Below are positions 36,620-47,331 of a stretch of 59,928 nucleotides of DNA, piece after piece. This stretch comes from Massilibacteroides sp. (GTDB lineage: Bacteria; Bacteroidota; Bacteroidia; Bacteroidales; Tannerellaceae). Both the position numbers and the translations under genes were made by a program. The stretch spans positions 1-59,928 of the forward strand of contig JAQVZS010000013.1 in the NCBI GenBank assembly GCA_028708075.1, given 5' to 3'. Each line of letters begins with the position of its first letter. Positions within the stretch are counted from its first letter, which is position 1. Under the pieces are notes generated by a model. That model saw nothing but the letters and a program-made list of their open reading frames with translations. It made no database searches and was not told where the DNA came from.

Positions 36620-37102
36620 ATGGAGAAAATAATGAAAACGAATGCCGCCCGTTTACTGGATAAGGCGAAAATATCGTACGATTTGATTCCTTATGAAGTA
36701 GATGAGTCGGATTTGAGTGCGATCCATGTGGCTGAACAATTGAACGAACCCGTGGAGTCGGTTTTTAAAACGCTTGTATTAAAAGGAGATAAGAGCGGCT
36801 ATTTTGTTTGTATAATTCCCGGAGCGGAAGAACTGGATTTAAAAAAAACGGCGAAAGTGTCGGGTAACAAACGTTGTGATATGATTCCCATGAAGGAATT
36901 GCTCCCAACGACCGGTTATATCCGCGGAGCTTGCAGTCCGATTGGGATGAAAAAACATTTTCCGACTTATATTCATCATTCCTGTATGGATTTTGAACAG
37001 ATTTATATCAGTGCCGGACAACGGGGACTACAAATTCATGTTTCGCCTGACGATCTGATCCGTGAAGTGAAAGCGGATGTCGCCGATTTGATTATTTGCT
37101 AA
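36620..37102 (+). CDS. ybaK: Cys-tRNA(Pro)/Cys-tRNA(Cys) deacylase YbaK
   Basis: The trans-acting editing enzyme has 160 residues and removes Cys mischarged on tRNA-Pro. KTNAARLLDKAKISYDLIPY opens the domain. EPVESVFKTLVLKGD and KKTAKVSGNKRCDMIP match the YbaK/INS family, including the catalytic-region Lys residues. GACSPIGMKKHFPTYIH is the conserved GxxSPxG loop. ATGs at 36620 and 36632 are both usable. It is monocistronic, divergent from the DUF2807 genes. Confidence 0.94.
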   Translation: MEKIMKTNAARLLDKAKISYDLIPYEVDESDLSAIHVAEQLNEPVESVFKTLVLKGDKSGYFVCIIPGAEELDLKKTAKVSGNKRCDMIPMKELLPTTGYIRGACSPIGMKKHFPTYIHHSCMDFEQIYISAGQRGLQIHVSPDDLIREVKADVADLIIC

Positions 37103-37406
37103 TTTCGTTGAACTGTATTTTTTTGTTTTTACCTAATAGTAAAATCTGATTTTTTTCTATTAGTTTATTTGTTTTTCGATATGCTACTTGTTGTAGATAG
37201 AATTATGAATCAAAAGAATATATGGATAAACACGAAGATTCTTTTTTATGGGATCTAATTATTTAGTTAATGCGTTTGAATACAAAATAAATAATTTTAC
37301 AAACCAATAAAAGATAGCTTTTTTAGAAATCGACGCATAAAAGAACGTTGAATCGGGAAGAAAACAACACAAAAGGAATGGATGTCACGAATAAAATAAT
37401 TTTTCT

Positions 37407-37437
37407 TTTGGGAAGTCTTTGAATATTTGTATATTTG
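37407..37437 (+). promoter_or_regulatory. Promoter of rimP-nusA-infB
   Basis: TTTG at 37407-37410 and TATATTTG at 37430-37437 fit the -33/-7 pattern, giving a leader of about 60 nt. Confidence 0.65.
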
Positions 37438-37461
37438 CGACCGGAAACGAGATGAGGATGA

Positions 37462-37484
37462 GGAGGGGGCGGTAAGTCCCCTTC
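37462..37484 (+). promoter_or_regulatory. Leader hairpin ahead of rimP
   Basis: GGAGGGGGC (37462-37470) can pair with GTCCCCTTC (37476-37484) across GGTAA, using two G-U pairs, followed by TTTGTTCTC. It may attenuate this operon. Confidence 0.5.
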
Positions 37485-37506
37485 TTTGTTCTCTTAATGA
37501 TGGTTT

Positions 37507-37974
37507 ATGATTGATAAAAATGAAATAATCCGGCTGGCCGAGGAACAATTGGCTTCAACGTCGAATTATCTGGTAGATGTTCAGGTCAACCCAGGTAATT
37601 TGATCGTTGTGGAAATTGATAATGATGAAGCTGTAGGAATTGACGATTGTGTTGCGCTAAGCCGTCATATAGAGAACGGGTTGAACAGAGAAGTGGAAGA
37701 TTTCGAATTGGAAGTCGGTTCTGCCGGGATTACGTTGCCACTGAAGGTTTTGCGTCAGTATAAGAAATATGTCGGGAAAGAGGTGGAACTTTTATTGACT
37801 AAAGGCGTTAAAGTCATCGGTAAACTCAAATTCGCCGACGAAATCGGTGTTGTTGTAGTGGTGGAGAAAAAAGTCAAGCCGGAAGGTGCGAAAAGAAAAG
37901 TGCTTGTTGAAGAAGAGCAAGCGTATGCATTCGAAGAAATAAAATATACGAAATACTTATTAAGATTCAAGTAA
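37507..37974 (+). CDS. rimP: Ribosome maturation factor RimP
   Basis: The 155-residue protein is needed for maturation of the 30S subunit. The N-terminal alpha/beta domain has LVDVQVNPGNLIVVEIDNDE and the family signature VALSRHIENGLNR, followed by FELEVGSAGITLPL. The C-terminal SH3-like barrel spans residues about 85-155. It sits immediately before nusA, with 4 nt between stop and start, the classic rimP-nusA-infB order. Confidence 0.95.
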   Translation: MIDKNEIIRLAEEQLASTSNYLVDVQVNPGNLIVVEIDNDEAVGIDDCVALSRHIENGLNREVEDFELEVGSAGITLPLKVLRQYKKYVGKEVELLLTKGVKVIGKLKFADEIGVVVVVEKKVKPEGAKRKVLVEEEQAYAFEEIKYTKYLLRFK

Positions 37975-37978
37975 GATT

Positions 37979-39244
37979 ATGGCCAAGAAAGAGGAAACAG
38001 TCAGCATGATTGATACCCTTGCGGAATTCAAGGAATTGAAAAATATTGATAAGGACACGATGATCAGTGTATTGGAGGAATCGTTCCGTAACGTGATCGC
38101 CAAGATGTTCGGAACAGATGAGAATTATGACGTGATCATTAATCCTGAAAAAGGAGACTTTGAGATTTGGAGAAACCGCGTAGTGGTTGCGGACGACCAG
38201 TTGGAAAATCCGAACTTACAGTTAACGTTGACGCAAGCTCGCGAGATTGACCCGGATTGCGAGGTCGGAGAAGAAGTGACCGATGAAGTGCATTTCGCGA
38301 ATTTCGGAAGACGTGCTATTTTAAATCTGCGGCAAACATTGGCATCCAAAATACTTGAATTGCAAAAGGATAGTTTGTATGCAAAATATAAGGACAGAAT
38401 AGGTACGATTATCGCTGCTGATGTGTATCAAGTGTGGAAAAAGGAAATTTTATTGCTGGACGACGAGGGCAATGAATTGTTGCTTCCGAAGTCGGAACAG
38501 ATCCCGACAGATTTTTACCGCAAAGGGGAAACTGTGCGTGCGGTTGTTCAACGGGTGGATAACCTGAATAACAATCCGAAGATTATTCTCTCGCGTACGG
38601 ATAAGGTTTTTTTGCAACGGCTGTTTGAATTGGAAGTTCCGGAGATTAATGACGGTTTGATTACCATTAAAGCGATCGCGCGTATTCCGGGAGAACGGGC
38701 AAAGGTGGCCGTTGAATCGTACGACGACCGCATCGATCCGGTTGGAGCTTGTGTGGGGATGAAGGGATCCCGTATTCATGGGATTGTTCGCGAATTGAGA
38801 AATGAAAATATCGATGTGATTAATTACACTTCCAATATTTCACTTTTTATTCAACGATCACTAAGTCCGGCAAAGATATCTTCCATTCGCGTGAATGAGG
38901 AAGATCGGAAAGCTGAAGTTTTTTTGCGTCCGGAGGAAGTTTCATTGGCGATCGGGAAAGGTGGACTGAATATTAAATTGGCCAGCATGTTGACCGAATA
39001 TACGATTGATGTGTTCAGGGATATTGACAATGCGGACGAAGAAGATATTTATTTGGATGAATTCTCTGACGAGATTGATAGTTGGGTGATCGATATTTTG
39101 AAAAACTGCGGATGCTATACCGCGAAGAATGTGTTGGCTCTGGATCGCGCCGAACTTATCGAGCGTACTGATTTGGAAGAATCTACTATTGATGATGTAT
39201 TAGCTGTTTTAGCAGCAGAATTTGAAGACGAGGAAAAAGCATAA
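37979..39244 (+). CDS. nusA: Transcription termination/antitermination factor NusA
   Basis: The protein has 421 residues with an N-terminal RNA-polymerase-binding domain (about 1-130), an S1 domain (near 137-200) and two KH domains. VGACVGMKGSRIHGIVRELR and AIGKGGLNIKLASML are the KH signatures. A helix-hairpin-helix tail (CGCYTAKNVLALDRAELIE) ends the protein. It lacks the acidic repeats of E. coli NusA, as usual in this phylum. It is flanked by rimP and infB in one operon. Confidence 0.96.
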   Translation: MAKKEETVSMIDTLAEFKELKNIDKDTMISVLEESFRNVIAKMFGTDENYDVIINPEKGDFEIWRNRVVVADDQLENPNLQLTLTQAREIDPDCEVGEEVTDEVHFANFGRRAILNLRQTLASKILELQKDSLYAKYKDRIGTIIAADVYQVWKKEILLLDDEGNELLLPKSEQIPTDFYRKGETVRAVVQRVDNLNNNPKIILSRTDKVFLQRLFELEVPEINDGLITIKAIARIPGERAKVAVESYDDRIDPVGACVGMKGSRIHGIVRELRNENIDVINYTSNISLFIQRSLSPAKISSIRVNEEDRKAEVFLRPEEVSLAIGKGGLNIKLASMLTEYTIDVFRDIDNADEEDIYLDEFSDEIDSWVIDILKNCGCYTAKNVLALDRAELIERTDLEESTIDDVLAVLAAEFEDEEKA

Positions 39245-39265
39245 AGTATTACGATAAAGATAGAT

Positions 39266-42211
39266 ATGCCTATAAAATTAATAAAAGTAACGCGAGATTT
39301 GAACGTAGGGATCACCACGGTAGTGGAGTTTCTGCATAAGAAAGGTCATCTTGTTGAGAGCAATCCTAACACGAAGATCAGTGACGAACAATATGCTTTA
39401 CTCGTAAACGAGTTTGGGAAACCTTCGCCTGCCGCAGGCCGTGAACGCCCTGCTTTTGAGCGCCCTGTTAAAAAAGTGCATATCGCCAAGAAAGAAGTTT
39501 CGGATGTGATCAAAACCGAAATACCAGAAGAATATAAACCTCGGATAGTTACAAAAGGAAAGATTGACTTGGATGAAGTGAATAAAGGTATGGAACCTTT
39601 AATTTCGAGCGATTCGGAAGAGAAACAAGCACCTGTGATGAAAGAATCACCGGTCGAACCCGTGTCTGTCTTTGTCTCGAAGACTGACAATCTGGAAGAG
39701 AGACATTCGAATGAGGCGCAGCCGTTGCAAAAGAATCCAAACGATAAAAAAGAAATAATTGTGGAATCCAAGATTGTCAAACGAGTACAACCTGAAGATG
39801 CTGGTGTTCCTAAAGTGAAAGATGCTGAAAAGCAAGTCCCGGAAAAGGTAGCAGAGAAAGCTCCGGAGGTGAAAATTTCGGAAAAACATGTGGAGAAGGA
39901 AAGTGAAGCAGGTGGAGAAAAACCGGAATCCGTATTCCGTATTAATACGTCTAAATTCGAATCGAATATAAAAGTAACCGGAAAAATTGATTTGGATACA
40001 TTGAATCAATCTACCCGGCCGAAGAAAAAGACGAAAGAAGAACGGCGGAAGGAGAGAGAAGAGAAACGGGAAAAGTTCAATCATCCGAAAGTTCAGAATG
40101 TGCCTCAAGGAGGGAAAGCGAGTGCTGATGCTTCTCCTAAAACAGTGGATGATCCAAGAAAGAAACGTAAACGGATCAAAAAAGATCGTGTGGATGTTAA
40201 TAACACACCGGGTGTTAACGCTCCTCATGGTGGACATAGTACCCACGGAAAGGATTTCCGCAAACCACGTCTGAAGAAGCCTGTTAAAGCAGAAATCAAC
40301 GAAGAGGATGTCCAGAAACAAGTGAAAGAAACGCTGGCCCGACTGACCAATCGTGGGAACAAGGGGAATAAAGCGGCTAAATACAGGAAGGATAAACGTG
40401 ACGCGGCAGTTAAGCGTGAACACGAATTGATGGAGCAGGAGGAACTGGAAAGCAAGGTGTTGAAATTGACGGAATTTGTGACTGCGAACGACCTTGCGAA
40501 TATGATGGATGTTCCTGTGACACAAGTAATAGCGACTTGTATGAGTATAGGGATGATGGTTTCTATCAACCAGCGTTTGGATGCGGAAACGATTAATATT
40601 GTTGTAGAAGAATTCGGTTTTAAAACGGAATATGTGAGTGCGGATGTGGTGGAAGCCATCAATGCCGACGAAGAAATAGATGATGAGGAAGACTTGGTGC
40701 CGCGTCCACCGATTGTGACCGTCATGGGACATGTGGATCACGGAAAAACTTCTTTGTTGGATGGTATTCGGAATGCGAACGTAATTGCTGGTGAGGCCGG
40801 AGGTATTACGCAGCATATTGGTGCATATAATGTAAAGTTGCCGAGAAGTGGGCGTCGCATTACCTTCTTAGATACGCCTGGGCATGAAGCGTTTACGGCT
40901 ATGCGTGCACGTGGAGCGAAAGTGACTGATATTGCGATCATCATTGTGGCTGCCGACGATAATGTAATGCCGCAGACGGTGGAAGCGATTAATCATGCAG
41001 CAGCAGCAGGAGTCCCTATTGTTTTTGCGATTAACAAGATCGATAAACCGCATGCGAACCCGGAAAAGATCAAAGAAGAGCTTGCAAACATGAATTACCT
41101 GGTTGAGGATTGGGGCGGAAAATATCAAAGTCAGGAGATTTCCGCGAAAAAAGGAACTGGAGTCGAAGAATTACTTGAAAAGGTGCTATTGGAGGCTGAT
41201 TTACTTGATCTGAAAGCGAATCCGAAACGCCGGGCAGTCGGCTCGATTATTGAATCGTCTTTGGATAAGGGACGGGGATATGTGTCGACGGTATTGGTAG
41301 AAAACGGAACGTTGAAAATGGGAGATATTGTTCTAGCGGGAACGCATTACGGACGTGTAAAGGCGATGTTTAACGAACGAAATCAGCGAATTGAGGAAGC
41401 AGGCCCTTCTGAACCGGCTTTGATACTGGGGCTAAATGGAGCACCTCAGGCCGGAGACACTTTTAATGTATTGGAAACAGAGCAGGAAGCTCGCGACATC
41501 GCGACTCGTCGTGAACAATTACAGCGTGAACTTAGTTTGCGTACGCAGAAGATGCTTACGCTGGATGATATTGGACGACGGATTGCAATCGGCAATTTCC
41601 AGGAGTTGAATGTTATAGTGAAAGGTGATGTGGACGGTTCGGTCGAAGCTTTATCCGATTCTTTAATTCGTTTGTCAACGGAGCAAATTCAGGTGAATGT
41701 CATCCATAAAGCTGTCGGACAGATTTCTGAGTCGGATGTGGTATTAGCGGCGGCTTCGGATGCGGTTATTATCGGATTTCAGGTACGTCCTTCGTTGGCG
41801 GCCAGACGTCAGGCAGAGCATGAAGGAGTAGAGATCCGTCTGTACTCGATAATTTATGATACGATTGCGGATGTCAAGAGTGCGATGGAAGGAATGCTTG
41901 CTCCTGAAATGAAAGAAGAAATTACTGCGAATCTGGAGGTGCGTGAAGTCTTTAAGATAACAAAAGTGGGAACAGTTGCCGGTTGTATGGTGAAAGAAGG
42001 AAAGATCAAGCGTTCGAACAAGATCCGGTTAATCCGTGATGGTATTGTGATTTATAGTGGCGAGCTTGAATCGTTGAAACGGTTTAAGGAAGATGTGAAA
42101 GATGTTGCCTTTGGTTATGAATGCGGGTTGAATATCGTCAACTATAATGATATAAAAGTAGGCGATGTGATCGAAGCGTACGAAGAAGTTGAAGTAAAGA
42201 AAACATTATAA
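39266..42211 (+). CDS. infB: Translation initiation factor IF-2
   Basis: This 981-residue GTPase brings initiator tRNA to the 30S subunit. The long N-terminal part (about 1-480) is Lys/Glu/Pro-rich, including [18 protein letters not shown], and low in complexity. The GTPase signatures are [14 protein letters not shown] (G1), DTPGHEAF (G3) and NKIDKP (G4). Domains II-IV follow, with IF2-type [20 protein letters not shown] and the C-terminal [10 protein letters not shown]. The start at 39266 is 21 nt after nusA, and cvpA follows within 14 nt. Confidence 0.97.
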   Translation: MPIKLIKVTRDLNVGITTVVEFLHKKGHLVESNPNTKISDEQYALLVNEFGKPSPAAGRERPAFERPVKKVHIAKKEVSDVIKTEIPEEYKPRIVTKGKIDLDEVNKGMEPLISSDSEEKQAPVMKESPVEPVSVFVSKTDNLEERHSNEAQPLQKNPNDKKEIIVESKIVKRVQPEDAGVPKVKDAEKQVPEKVAEKAPEVKISEKHVEKESEAGGEKPESVFRINTSKFESNIKVTGKIDLDTLNQSTRPKKKTKEERRKEREEKREKFNHPKVQNVPQGGKASADASPKTVDDPRKKRKRIKKDRVDVNNTPGVNAPHGGHSTHGKDFRKPRLKKPVKAEINEEDVQKQVKETLARLTNRGNKGNKAAKYRKDKRDAAVKREHELMEQEELESKVLKLTEFVTANDLANMMDVPVTQVIATCMSIGMMVSINQRLDAETINIVVEEFGFKTEYVSADVVEAINADEEIDDEEDLVPRPPIVTVMGHVDHGKTSLLDGIRNANVIAGEAGGITQHIGAYNVKLPRSGRRITFLDTPGHEAFTAMRARGAKVTDIAIIIVAADDNVMPQTVEAINHAAAAGVPIVFAINKIDKPHANPEKIKEELANMNYLVEDWGGKYQSQEISAKKGTGVEELLEKVLLEADLLDLKANPKRRAVGSIIESSLDKGRGYVSTVLVENGTLKMGDIVLAGTHYGRVKAMFNERNQRIEEAGPSEPALILGLNGAPQAGDTFNVLETEQEARDIATRREQLQRELSLRTQKMLTLDDIGRRIAIGNFQELNVIVKGDVDGSVEALSDSLIRLSTEQIQVNVIHKAVGQISESDVVLAAASDAVIIGFQVRPSLAARRQAEHEGVEIRLYSIIYDTIADVKSAMEGMLAPEMKEEITANLEVREVFKITKVGTVAGCMVKEGKIKRSNKIRLIRDGIVIYSGELESLKRFKEDVKDVAFGYECGLNIVNYNDIKVGDVIEAYEEVEVKKTL

Positions 42212-42224
42212 TAAATTAAAAGAC

Positions 42225-42713
42225 GTGAACTGGTTGGACATTTTAATTGTATGTCTAGCAGGAGTGGGATTTATGAAGGGCCTGTTTGATGGAATGATCA
42301 AACAGGTTGTTTCACTTTTGGCTTTACTGATCGCCATTTATTTTTGTTCTATGGCGGCAGACTGGTTAAAAGTGTATTTGGAGAATCTGGATTGGTTTTC
42401 GCCTGAAACGGTAACCATAATCAGTTATATCCTTGGTTTTATATTGATTCTCGGAGTTGTTTTGCTTGCAGGAGAAATTATTCATCGAATTGTGGGTGTA
42501 ACGCCTCTTAGTATATTGAATCATCTTGGTGGTGGAGTATTCGGACTGGCCCTTATGCTCCTTTTTTTGAGTCTTTGTCTGAATCTTTTTGAATTTATTG
42601 ATAAAAAGAACTCGCTTCTTTCGCCTGAAGTCAAGGTCGAATCCCGTTTTTACTATCCTATATACGAAATAATGCCAACTATTTATCGCGGTGAGTTGTT
42701 TAATAACGAGTAA
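42225..42713 (+). CDS. cvpA: CvpA-family membrane protein
   Basis: The protein has 162 residues and about four membrane helices. It starts at a GTG (42225), the only start that gives the family N-terminus MNWLDILIVCLAGVGFMKG. The helix pattern with GLFDGMIKQVVSLLALLIAIYF fits CvpA, a membrane protein of uncertain role that is linked to colicin V export and envelope function. It lies between infB and sufB on the same strand. Confidence 0.88.
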   Translation: MNWLDILIVCLAGVGFMKGLFDGMIKQVVSLLALLIAIYFCSMAADWLKVYLENLDWFSPETVTIISYILGFILILGVVLLAGEIIHRIVGVTPLSILNHLGGGVFGLALMLLFLSLCLNLFEFIDKKNSLLSPEVKVESRFYYPIYEIMPTIYRGELFNNE

Positions 42714-42738
42714 ATGATGGTTTTTTAAAATAAGTATA

Positions 42739-44184
42739 ATGCAGGAATCAAATGATATATTAAATGAAGTAACGAACAATGATTATAAATACGGGTTTGT
42801 TACTGATATTGATACGGAAACGATTCACAGAGGCTTGGACGAAGAGACTGTTCGTATTATTTCCGCGAAGAAAAACGAACCCGAATGGTTGTTGGACTTT
42901 CGGCTGAAGGCTTTTCGTCATTGGCTGACTTTGGAAATGCCTGGATGGGCACATTTGTCTATTCCGCCGATAGATTATCAGGATATTATCTATTATGCGG
43001 CGCCGAAGAAAAAGGAAGGGCCGAAAAGTTTGGATGAGGTTGATCCGGAATTACTTAATACGTTCAATAAATTGGGCATTCCTTTAGAAGAACAGAAAAT
43101 TTTGAGCGGAATGGCTGTAGATGCGGTGATGGACAGTGTTTCTGTCAAGACGACTTTTAAAGATACGCTGGCTGAAAAAGGAATTATTTTTTGTTCCTTT
43201 AGTGAGGCTGTGCTGCATCATCCGGATCTAGTGCAGCAGTATTTGGGCAGTGTAGTGAGTTACAGGGATAATTTTTTTGCGGCTTTGAATTCGGCTGTTT
43301 TTTCAGACGGTTCGTTTGTGTATATACCAAAAGGCGTTCGTTGTCCTATGGAACTGAGTACTTATTTCCGAATTAATGCTGCTAATACGGGGCAGTTCGA
43401 ACGTACGCTTATTGTTGCGGATGAAGATTCGTATGTGAGTTATTTGGAGGGATGTACGGCGCCAATGCGTGACGAGAATCAGTTACACGCGGCGATTGTG
43501 GAGATTCTTGTGCAAAAGAATGCAGAAGTAAAATATTCGACGGTTCAGAATTGGTATCCCGGCGATAAAGAGGGAAAAGGCGGAATTTATAATTTTGTGA
43601 CGAAACGCGGCCTCTGTAAAGGGGAGAATAGTAAAATTTCCTGGACGCAGGTGGAAACAGGTTCAGCAGTTACTTGGAAATATCCCAGTTGTATTTTATC
43701 CGGAGATAATTCTGTCGGCGAGTTTTATTCGGTTGCAGTAACGAACAATTATCAACAGGCGGATACGGGAACTAAAATGATTCATTTGGGTAAAAATACG
43801 AAAAGTCGCATTGTTTCAAAGGGTATATCGGCCGGATTCAGCCAGAACAGTTATCGTGGATTAGTAAAAATCTCGCCTCGTGCGGAAGGAGCTCGGAACC
43901 ACAGTCAGTGCGACAGTTTGTTGTTAAGTTCGACGTGTGGAGCGCATACGTATCCATATGCAGATGTGCAGAATGAAACCGCGATAATAGAACACGAAGC
44001 GACGACCAGTAAGATCAGTGAAGAACAATTGTTCTACTGCCAGCAGCGAGGCATTTCAGTGGAAGAAGCCGTTGGCCTGATTGTAAACGGTTACGCAAAA
44101 GAAGTTATGAATAAATTACCGATGGAATTTGCCGTTGAGGCACAAAAATTGCTCAGTATTTCACTGGAAGGCAGTGTCGGATAA
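42739..44184 (+). CDS. sufB: Fe-S cluster assembly scaffold SufB
   Basis: The SufBCD scaffold subunit has 481 residues. [19 protein letters not shown] and [18 protein letters not shown] are conserved. [23 protein letters not shown] holds the region with the cluster-related Cys and His. The C-terminal [22 protein letters not shown] is typical. It forms the complex with SufC and SufD encoded next. The desulfurase gene sufS is not present in this cluster. Confidence 0.96.
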   Translation: MQESNDILNEVTNNDYKYGFVTDIDTETIHRGLDEETVRIISAKKNEPEWLLDFRLKAFRHWLTLEMPGWAHLSIPPIDYQDIIYYAAPKKKEGPKSLDEVDPELLNTFNKLGIPLEEQKILSGMAVDAVMDSVSVKTTFKDTLAEKGIIFCSFSEAVLHHPDLVQQYLGSVVSYRDNFFAALNSAVFSDGSFVYIPKGVRCPMELSTYFRINAANTGQFERTLIVADEDSYVSYLEGCTAPMRDENQLHAAIVEILVQKNAEVKYSTVQNWYPGDKEGKGGIYNFVTKRGLCKGENSKISWTQVETGSAVTWKYPSCILSGDNSVGEFYSVAVTNNYQQADTGTKMIHLGKNTKSRIVSKGISAGFSQNSYRGLVKISPRAEGARNHSQCDSLLLSSTCGAHTYPYADVQNETAIIEHEATTSKISEEQLFYCQQRGISVEEAVGLIVNGYAKEVMNKLPMEFAVEAQKLLSISLEGSVG

Positions 44185-44203
44185 TCTAAAGTTATATTAA
44201 ACT

Positions 44204-44959
44204 ATGTTAGTGATAAAGAACTTACATGCCAATGTTGATGGCAAAGAAATATTGAAAGGCATTAATTTGATGGTAAATGCCGGTGAAATTCATGCGATTA
44301 TGGGGCCGAATGGTTCTGGTAAAAGTACGTTAAGCAGTGTCTTGGTCGGGAATCCAGCTTTCGAAGTGACAGAAGGAGAAATCTTCTTTAATGGGAAGAA
44401 TTTGTTGGAGTTGGAACCTGAAGACCGCAGTCGTGAAGGTATTTTTTTAAGTTTTCAGTATCCTGTGGAGATTCCCGGGGTAAGTATGGTGAATTTTATG
44501 CGTGCGGCCTTGAATGAACATCGGAAATATAACGGCTTACCCGTGGTTTCGGCTACCGATTTTCTTAAATTAATGCGTGAAAAGCGCGCTATAGTGGAGT
44601 TAGATAATAAATTGACCAGTCGCAGTGTTAACGAAGGTTTTTCGGGAGGTGAAAAGAAACGGAACGAGATTTTCCAGATGGCGATGTTGGAACCGAAATT
44701 GTCTATCCTCGACGAGACAGACAGCGGGCTAGATATCGACGCGCTACGTATTGTGGCAAGAGGTGTCAATCAAATGCGGACGTCTGACAATGCCGCCATT
44801 GTGATCACCCACTATCAACGTTTACTGGAATACATTAAACCGGATTTCGTTCACGTTTTGTATGATGGGCGTATCGTAAAAAGCGCTGGTTCGGAGTTGG
44901 CCTTGGAATTGGAAGAAAAAGGATACGATTGGGTAAAGGAACTTGAAGCAGAGGCATGA
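44204..44959 (+). CDS. sufC: Fe-S assembly ATPase SufC
   Basis: The ABC-type ATPase has 251 residues: Walker [13 protein letters not shown] (38-49), the SufC-type signature [14 protein letters not shown], and Walker B with D-loop [15 protein letters not shown]. It has no membrane domain and drives conformational change of SufB-SufD. It is followed by sufD with only 1 nt between its TGA and the sufD ATG. Confidence 0.96.
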   Translation: MLVIKNLHANVDGKEILKGINLMVNAGEIHAIMGPNGSGKSTLSSVLVGNPAFEVTEGEIFFNGKNLLELEPEDRSREGIFLSFQYPVEIPGVSMVNFMRAALNEHRKYNGLPVVSATDFLKLMREKRAIVELDNKLTSRSVNEGFSGGEKKRNEIFQMAMLEPKLSILDETDSGLDIDALRIVARGVNQMRTSDNAAIVITHYQRLLEYIKPDFVHVLYDGRIVKSAGSELALELEEKGYDWVKELEAEA

Positions 44960-44960
44960 T

Positions 44961-46304
44961 ATGGGAGTAGAAAAACAATATATCGATTTGTTCGCACAGC
45001 ATGAGGCGTTGATCCGGAAATATTCGCCTGCGGTAATGAATGAATTTCGGCTTCGTGCTTTTGAAGGCTTTCAGCGTATTGGGTTTCCGTCTATGGAGAA
45101 TGAGGATTATAAATATACGGATGTTCAAAAAGCTTTTTCACCGGATTACGGTGTTAATCTGAATCGGCTTGCGATTCCGTTTAAACCGGAAGACGTGTTT
45201 CGTTGTGATGTGCCGAATTTGAGCACCTGGCTTTATTTTATGGTGAACGATTCGTTTTACGAAAAGGGGAACTCTTGTCCAAAACTTCCGAAGTCTGTTT
45301 TCGTAGGAGGTTTTCGGCAATTTGAGGAAAAATATCCGGAGGTTGCTGCGCGATATTATGGCAAAGCCGCCGATTTTTCAAGCGAAGGAATTGTTGCTTT
45401 AAATACGATGCTTGCGCAGGACGCTTTCGTGCTTTATGTGCCGGAAGGTGTGGTTTTGGAAAAACCATTACAATTGATAAATATCCTTCGTGCAGATGTC
45501 GATCTGATGGTGAATCGTCGGATTCTAATTATTATGGAGCCTCGTTCGGAAGCTCGTTTGCTGGTTTGTGAACACAGTCTCGACAAGAAAAAGTTTCTGA
45601 CGACACAAGTCGTTGAGATTTTTGTTGAGGAAGGGGCGCTTCTTGATTATTACGAATTGGAAGAAACTCATGATTTGAACACTCATTTCTCGTCTGTATA
45701 TGTCGAACAGGAAGCCAAATCGAATGTATTAGTGAATGGCATCACATTAATGAATGGACTTAGCCGGAATAATTACTTCATTAAATTGAACGGGGAATAT
45801 GCAGAATCTACGCTTTGTGGAATGAGTATTCTGGATAAACAAAAGCATGTGGATGTGTACAGCCATGTTACTCATTCGGTACCGAATTGCCACAGTACGG
45901 AATTATTTAAAAATGTGTTGAATGATCAATCGATCGGTTCTTTCTGTGCACGTATTCTTGTTAAAAAGGATGCGCAGAAAACGCGTGCCTATCAAAGTAA
46001 CCGCAACTTGTGTACTTCGCGCGAAGCGCGTATGTATAGTAAACCTCAACTGGAGATTTATGCAGATGATGTGAAATGTTCGCACGGTATGACAACTGGG
46101 CAATTGGATGAGAACGCATTGTTTTATATGCGGAGCCGGGGGATTCCAGAATCTGAAGCGCGCATGATGTTGAGTGTGGCGTTTACGGCGGATGTGCTCG
46201 ACCATATACGGCTTCGACCTTTGCAGGAGCGTTTGCATCAGTTGGTCGAAAAAAGGTTCCGTGGAGAATTGGCTACCTGCTCAGGTTGTCGAATTTGCCG
46301 TTAA
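44961..46304 (+). CDS. sufD: Fe-S assembly scaffold SufD
   Basis: The protein has 447 residues from the ATG at 44961. An earlier in-frame ATG at 44943 lies within sufC and adds six residues. It is the paralogue of SufB, with the parallel beta-helix core (LLDYYELEETHDLNTHFSSV, KTRAYQSNRNL) and the C-terminal ADDVKCSHGMTTGQLDENALFY signature. The last residues are CSGCRICR. A weak hairpin follows at 46354-46412 before the next gene, closing the suf transcript. Confidence 0.95.
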   Translation: MGVEKQYIDLFAQHEALIRKYSPAVMNEFRLRAFEGFQRIGFPSMENEDYKYTDVQKAFSPDYGVNLNRLAIPFKPEDVFRCDVPNLSTWLYFMVNDSFYEKGNSCPKLPKSVFVGGFRQFEEKYPEVAARYYGKAADFSSEGIVALNTMLAQDAFVLYVPEGVVLEKPLQLINILRADVDLMVNRRILIIMEPRSEARLLVCEHSLDKKKFLTTQVVEIFVEEGALLDYYELEETHDLNTHFSSVYVEQEAKSNVLVNGITLMNGLSRNNYFIKLNGEYAESTLCGMSILDKQKHVDVYSHVTHSVPNCHSTELFKNVLNDQSIGSFCARILVKKDAQKTRAYQSNRNLCTSREARMYSKPQLEIYADDVKCSHGMTTGQLDENALFYMRSRGIPESEARMMLSVAFTADVLDHIRLRPLQERLHQLVEKRFRGELATCSGCRICR

Positions 46305-46353
46305 AACGGATGAGTTATTTTGTTTTTTTGAATATCTGAAATAAATGATAGTG

Positions 46354-46412
46354 TCCCAGAAAGACGTCTCGAAACATTTCGTTGAATCTTTCGGGGCATT
46401 TTGTTTACCGAT
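46354..46412 (+). terminator. Terminator after sufBCD
   Basis: GTCCCAGAAAGA and TCTTTCGGGGC, about 20 nt apart, can pair with one mismatch and are followed by ATTTTGTTTA. It is placed 50 nt after the sufD stop. Confidence 0.6.
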
Positions 46413-46444
46413 CTATTAAGATAAATAAAGACACGGAAAAAGTG

Positions 46445-46471
46445 TTGTTTTGATTATTAACTTTATCTTTG
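46445..46471 (+). promoter_or_regulatory. Promoter of glsA-glsB
   Basis: TTG at 46445-46447 and TATCTTTG at 46464-46471 fit the -33/-7 pattern, 20 nt upstream of the first ATG. Confidence 0.6.
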
Positions 46472-46491
46472 CGACAAGAGACAATTAGTGT

Positions 46492-47313
46492 ATGGCAGAT
46501 AAAGAAGATATTTGCAGGATAGATATCAAACAGATTTTGAAGCAAAAAGCGCCTTCGTATGCAGGAAAAATCCCGGATTTTATTGTCAATTATTTGATAA
46601 AAACGGTGCATCAGGATGAATTAAACGATATTTTAATGCGCTATCAGGATAAGCAAGGTGTAGAATTTATGCAGGAATTGATCGGGTATTTTGATCTTAC
46701 GCTTACGCTTGTGCATGGAGAGAAAATACCGCAGAACGGTCGTTTTATCTTTGCGTCGAATCATCCTTTAGGCGGTTTGGACGGAATCTGTCTTTCAGCA
46801 GTGATCGGGCGAAAATTCAACGGTAAGATAAAATATCTCGTTAATGATCTATTACTTTATCTTACGAATTTGCGCTCCATCTTTGTGCCGGTAAATAAAC
46901 ATGGTGCGCAGGGCAAAGAAACTGCCCGTTTGATTGATGCTGCGTATGCATCCGATAATCAGATTGTCACTTTTCCGGCAGGTTTGTGTTCTCGTAAGAT
47001 AAATGGCCGAATTGTCGACTTAGACTGGAGAAAATCGTTTATTCAAAAAGCGGTGGAATACCAGCGCGACATTGTGCCGATTCGTTTTGAAGGCCAAAAT
47101 TCTTCTTTTTTTTATCGCTTGGCAACAATTCGTAAACATTTAGGCATAAAAATGAATTATGAAATGATTTATTTGCCGGACGAAATGTTTAAATCGAAAC
47201 ACAAAACGTTTCAAATACATTTCGGCGATCCTATTCCTTGGCGAACATTTGATGTTAGTAAAAAACCCGCGGAATGGGCCGAGTGGGTAAAAGATATTGT
47301 TTATAAACTTTAG
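46492..47313 (+). CDS. glsA: 1-acyl-glycerophosphate-acyltransferase-like O-acyltransferase (GlsA-like)
   Basis: The protein has 273 residues of the lysophospholipid acyltransferase fold. The catalytic-region motif is ASNHPLGGLDGICLSA near residues 90-105. FVPVNKHGAQG and TFPAGLCSRKINGRIVDLDW are the expected substrate-binding motifs. The following gene encodes a GNAT-like N-acyltransferase, and the pair matches the glsB/glsA system that makes N-acyl and O-acyl glycine lipids in Bacteroides. The gene symbol is by homology of arrangement and should be treated as probable. Confidence 0.75.
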   Translation: MADKEDICRIDIKQILKQKAPSYAGKIPDFIVNYLIKTVHQDELNDILMRYQDKQGVEFMQELIGYFDLTLTLVHGEKIPQNGRFIFASNHPLGGLDGICLSAVIGRKFNGKIKYLVNDLLLYLTNLRSIFVPVNKHGAQGKETARLIDAAYASDNQIVTFPAGLCSRKINGRIVDLDWRKSFIQKAVEYQRDIVPIRFEGQNSSFFYRLATIRKHLGIKMNYEMIYLPDEMFKSKHKTFQIHFGDPIPWRTFDVSKKPAEWAEWVKDIVYKL

Positions 47314-47331
47314 TAAATAGCGTAGAATACC

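Larger units (their letters stand above)
37103..37506. other. Non-coding spacer holding the rimP promoter and leader
   Basis: This 404-nt, strongly A/T-rich region has no convincing gene. The last 100 nt hold the promoter at 37407-37437 and a leader hairpin at 37462-37484. Confidence 0.6.

Noticed and set aside
39647-40816. Long reverse-strand open frame opposite the low-complexity part of infB
   Set aside because: It mirrors the repetitive, A/G-rich infB sequence, has no start context or family features, and infB is clearly the real gene.
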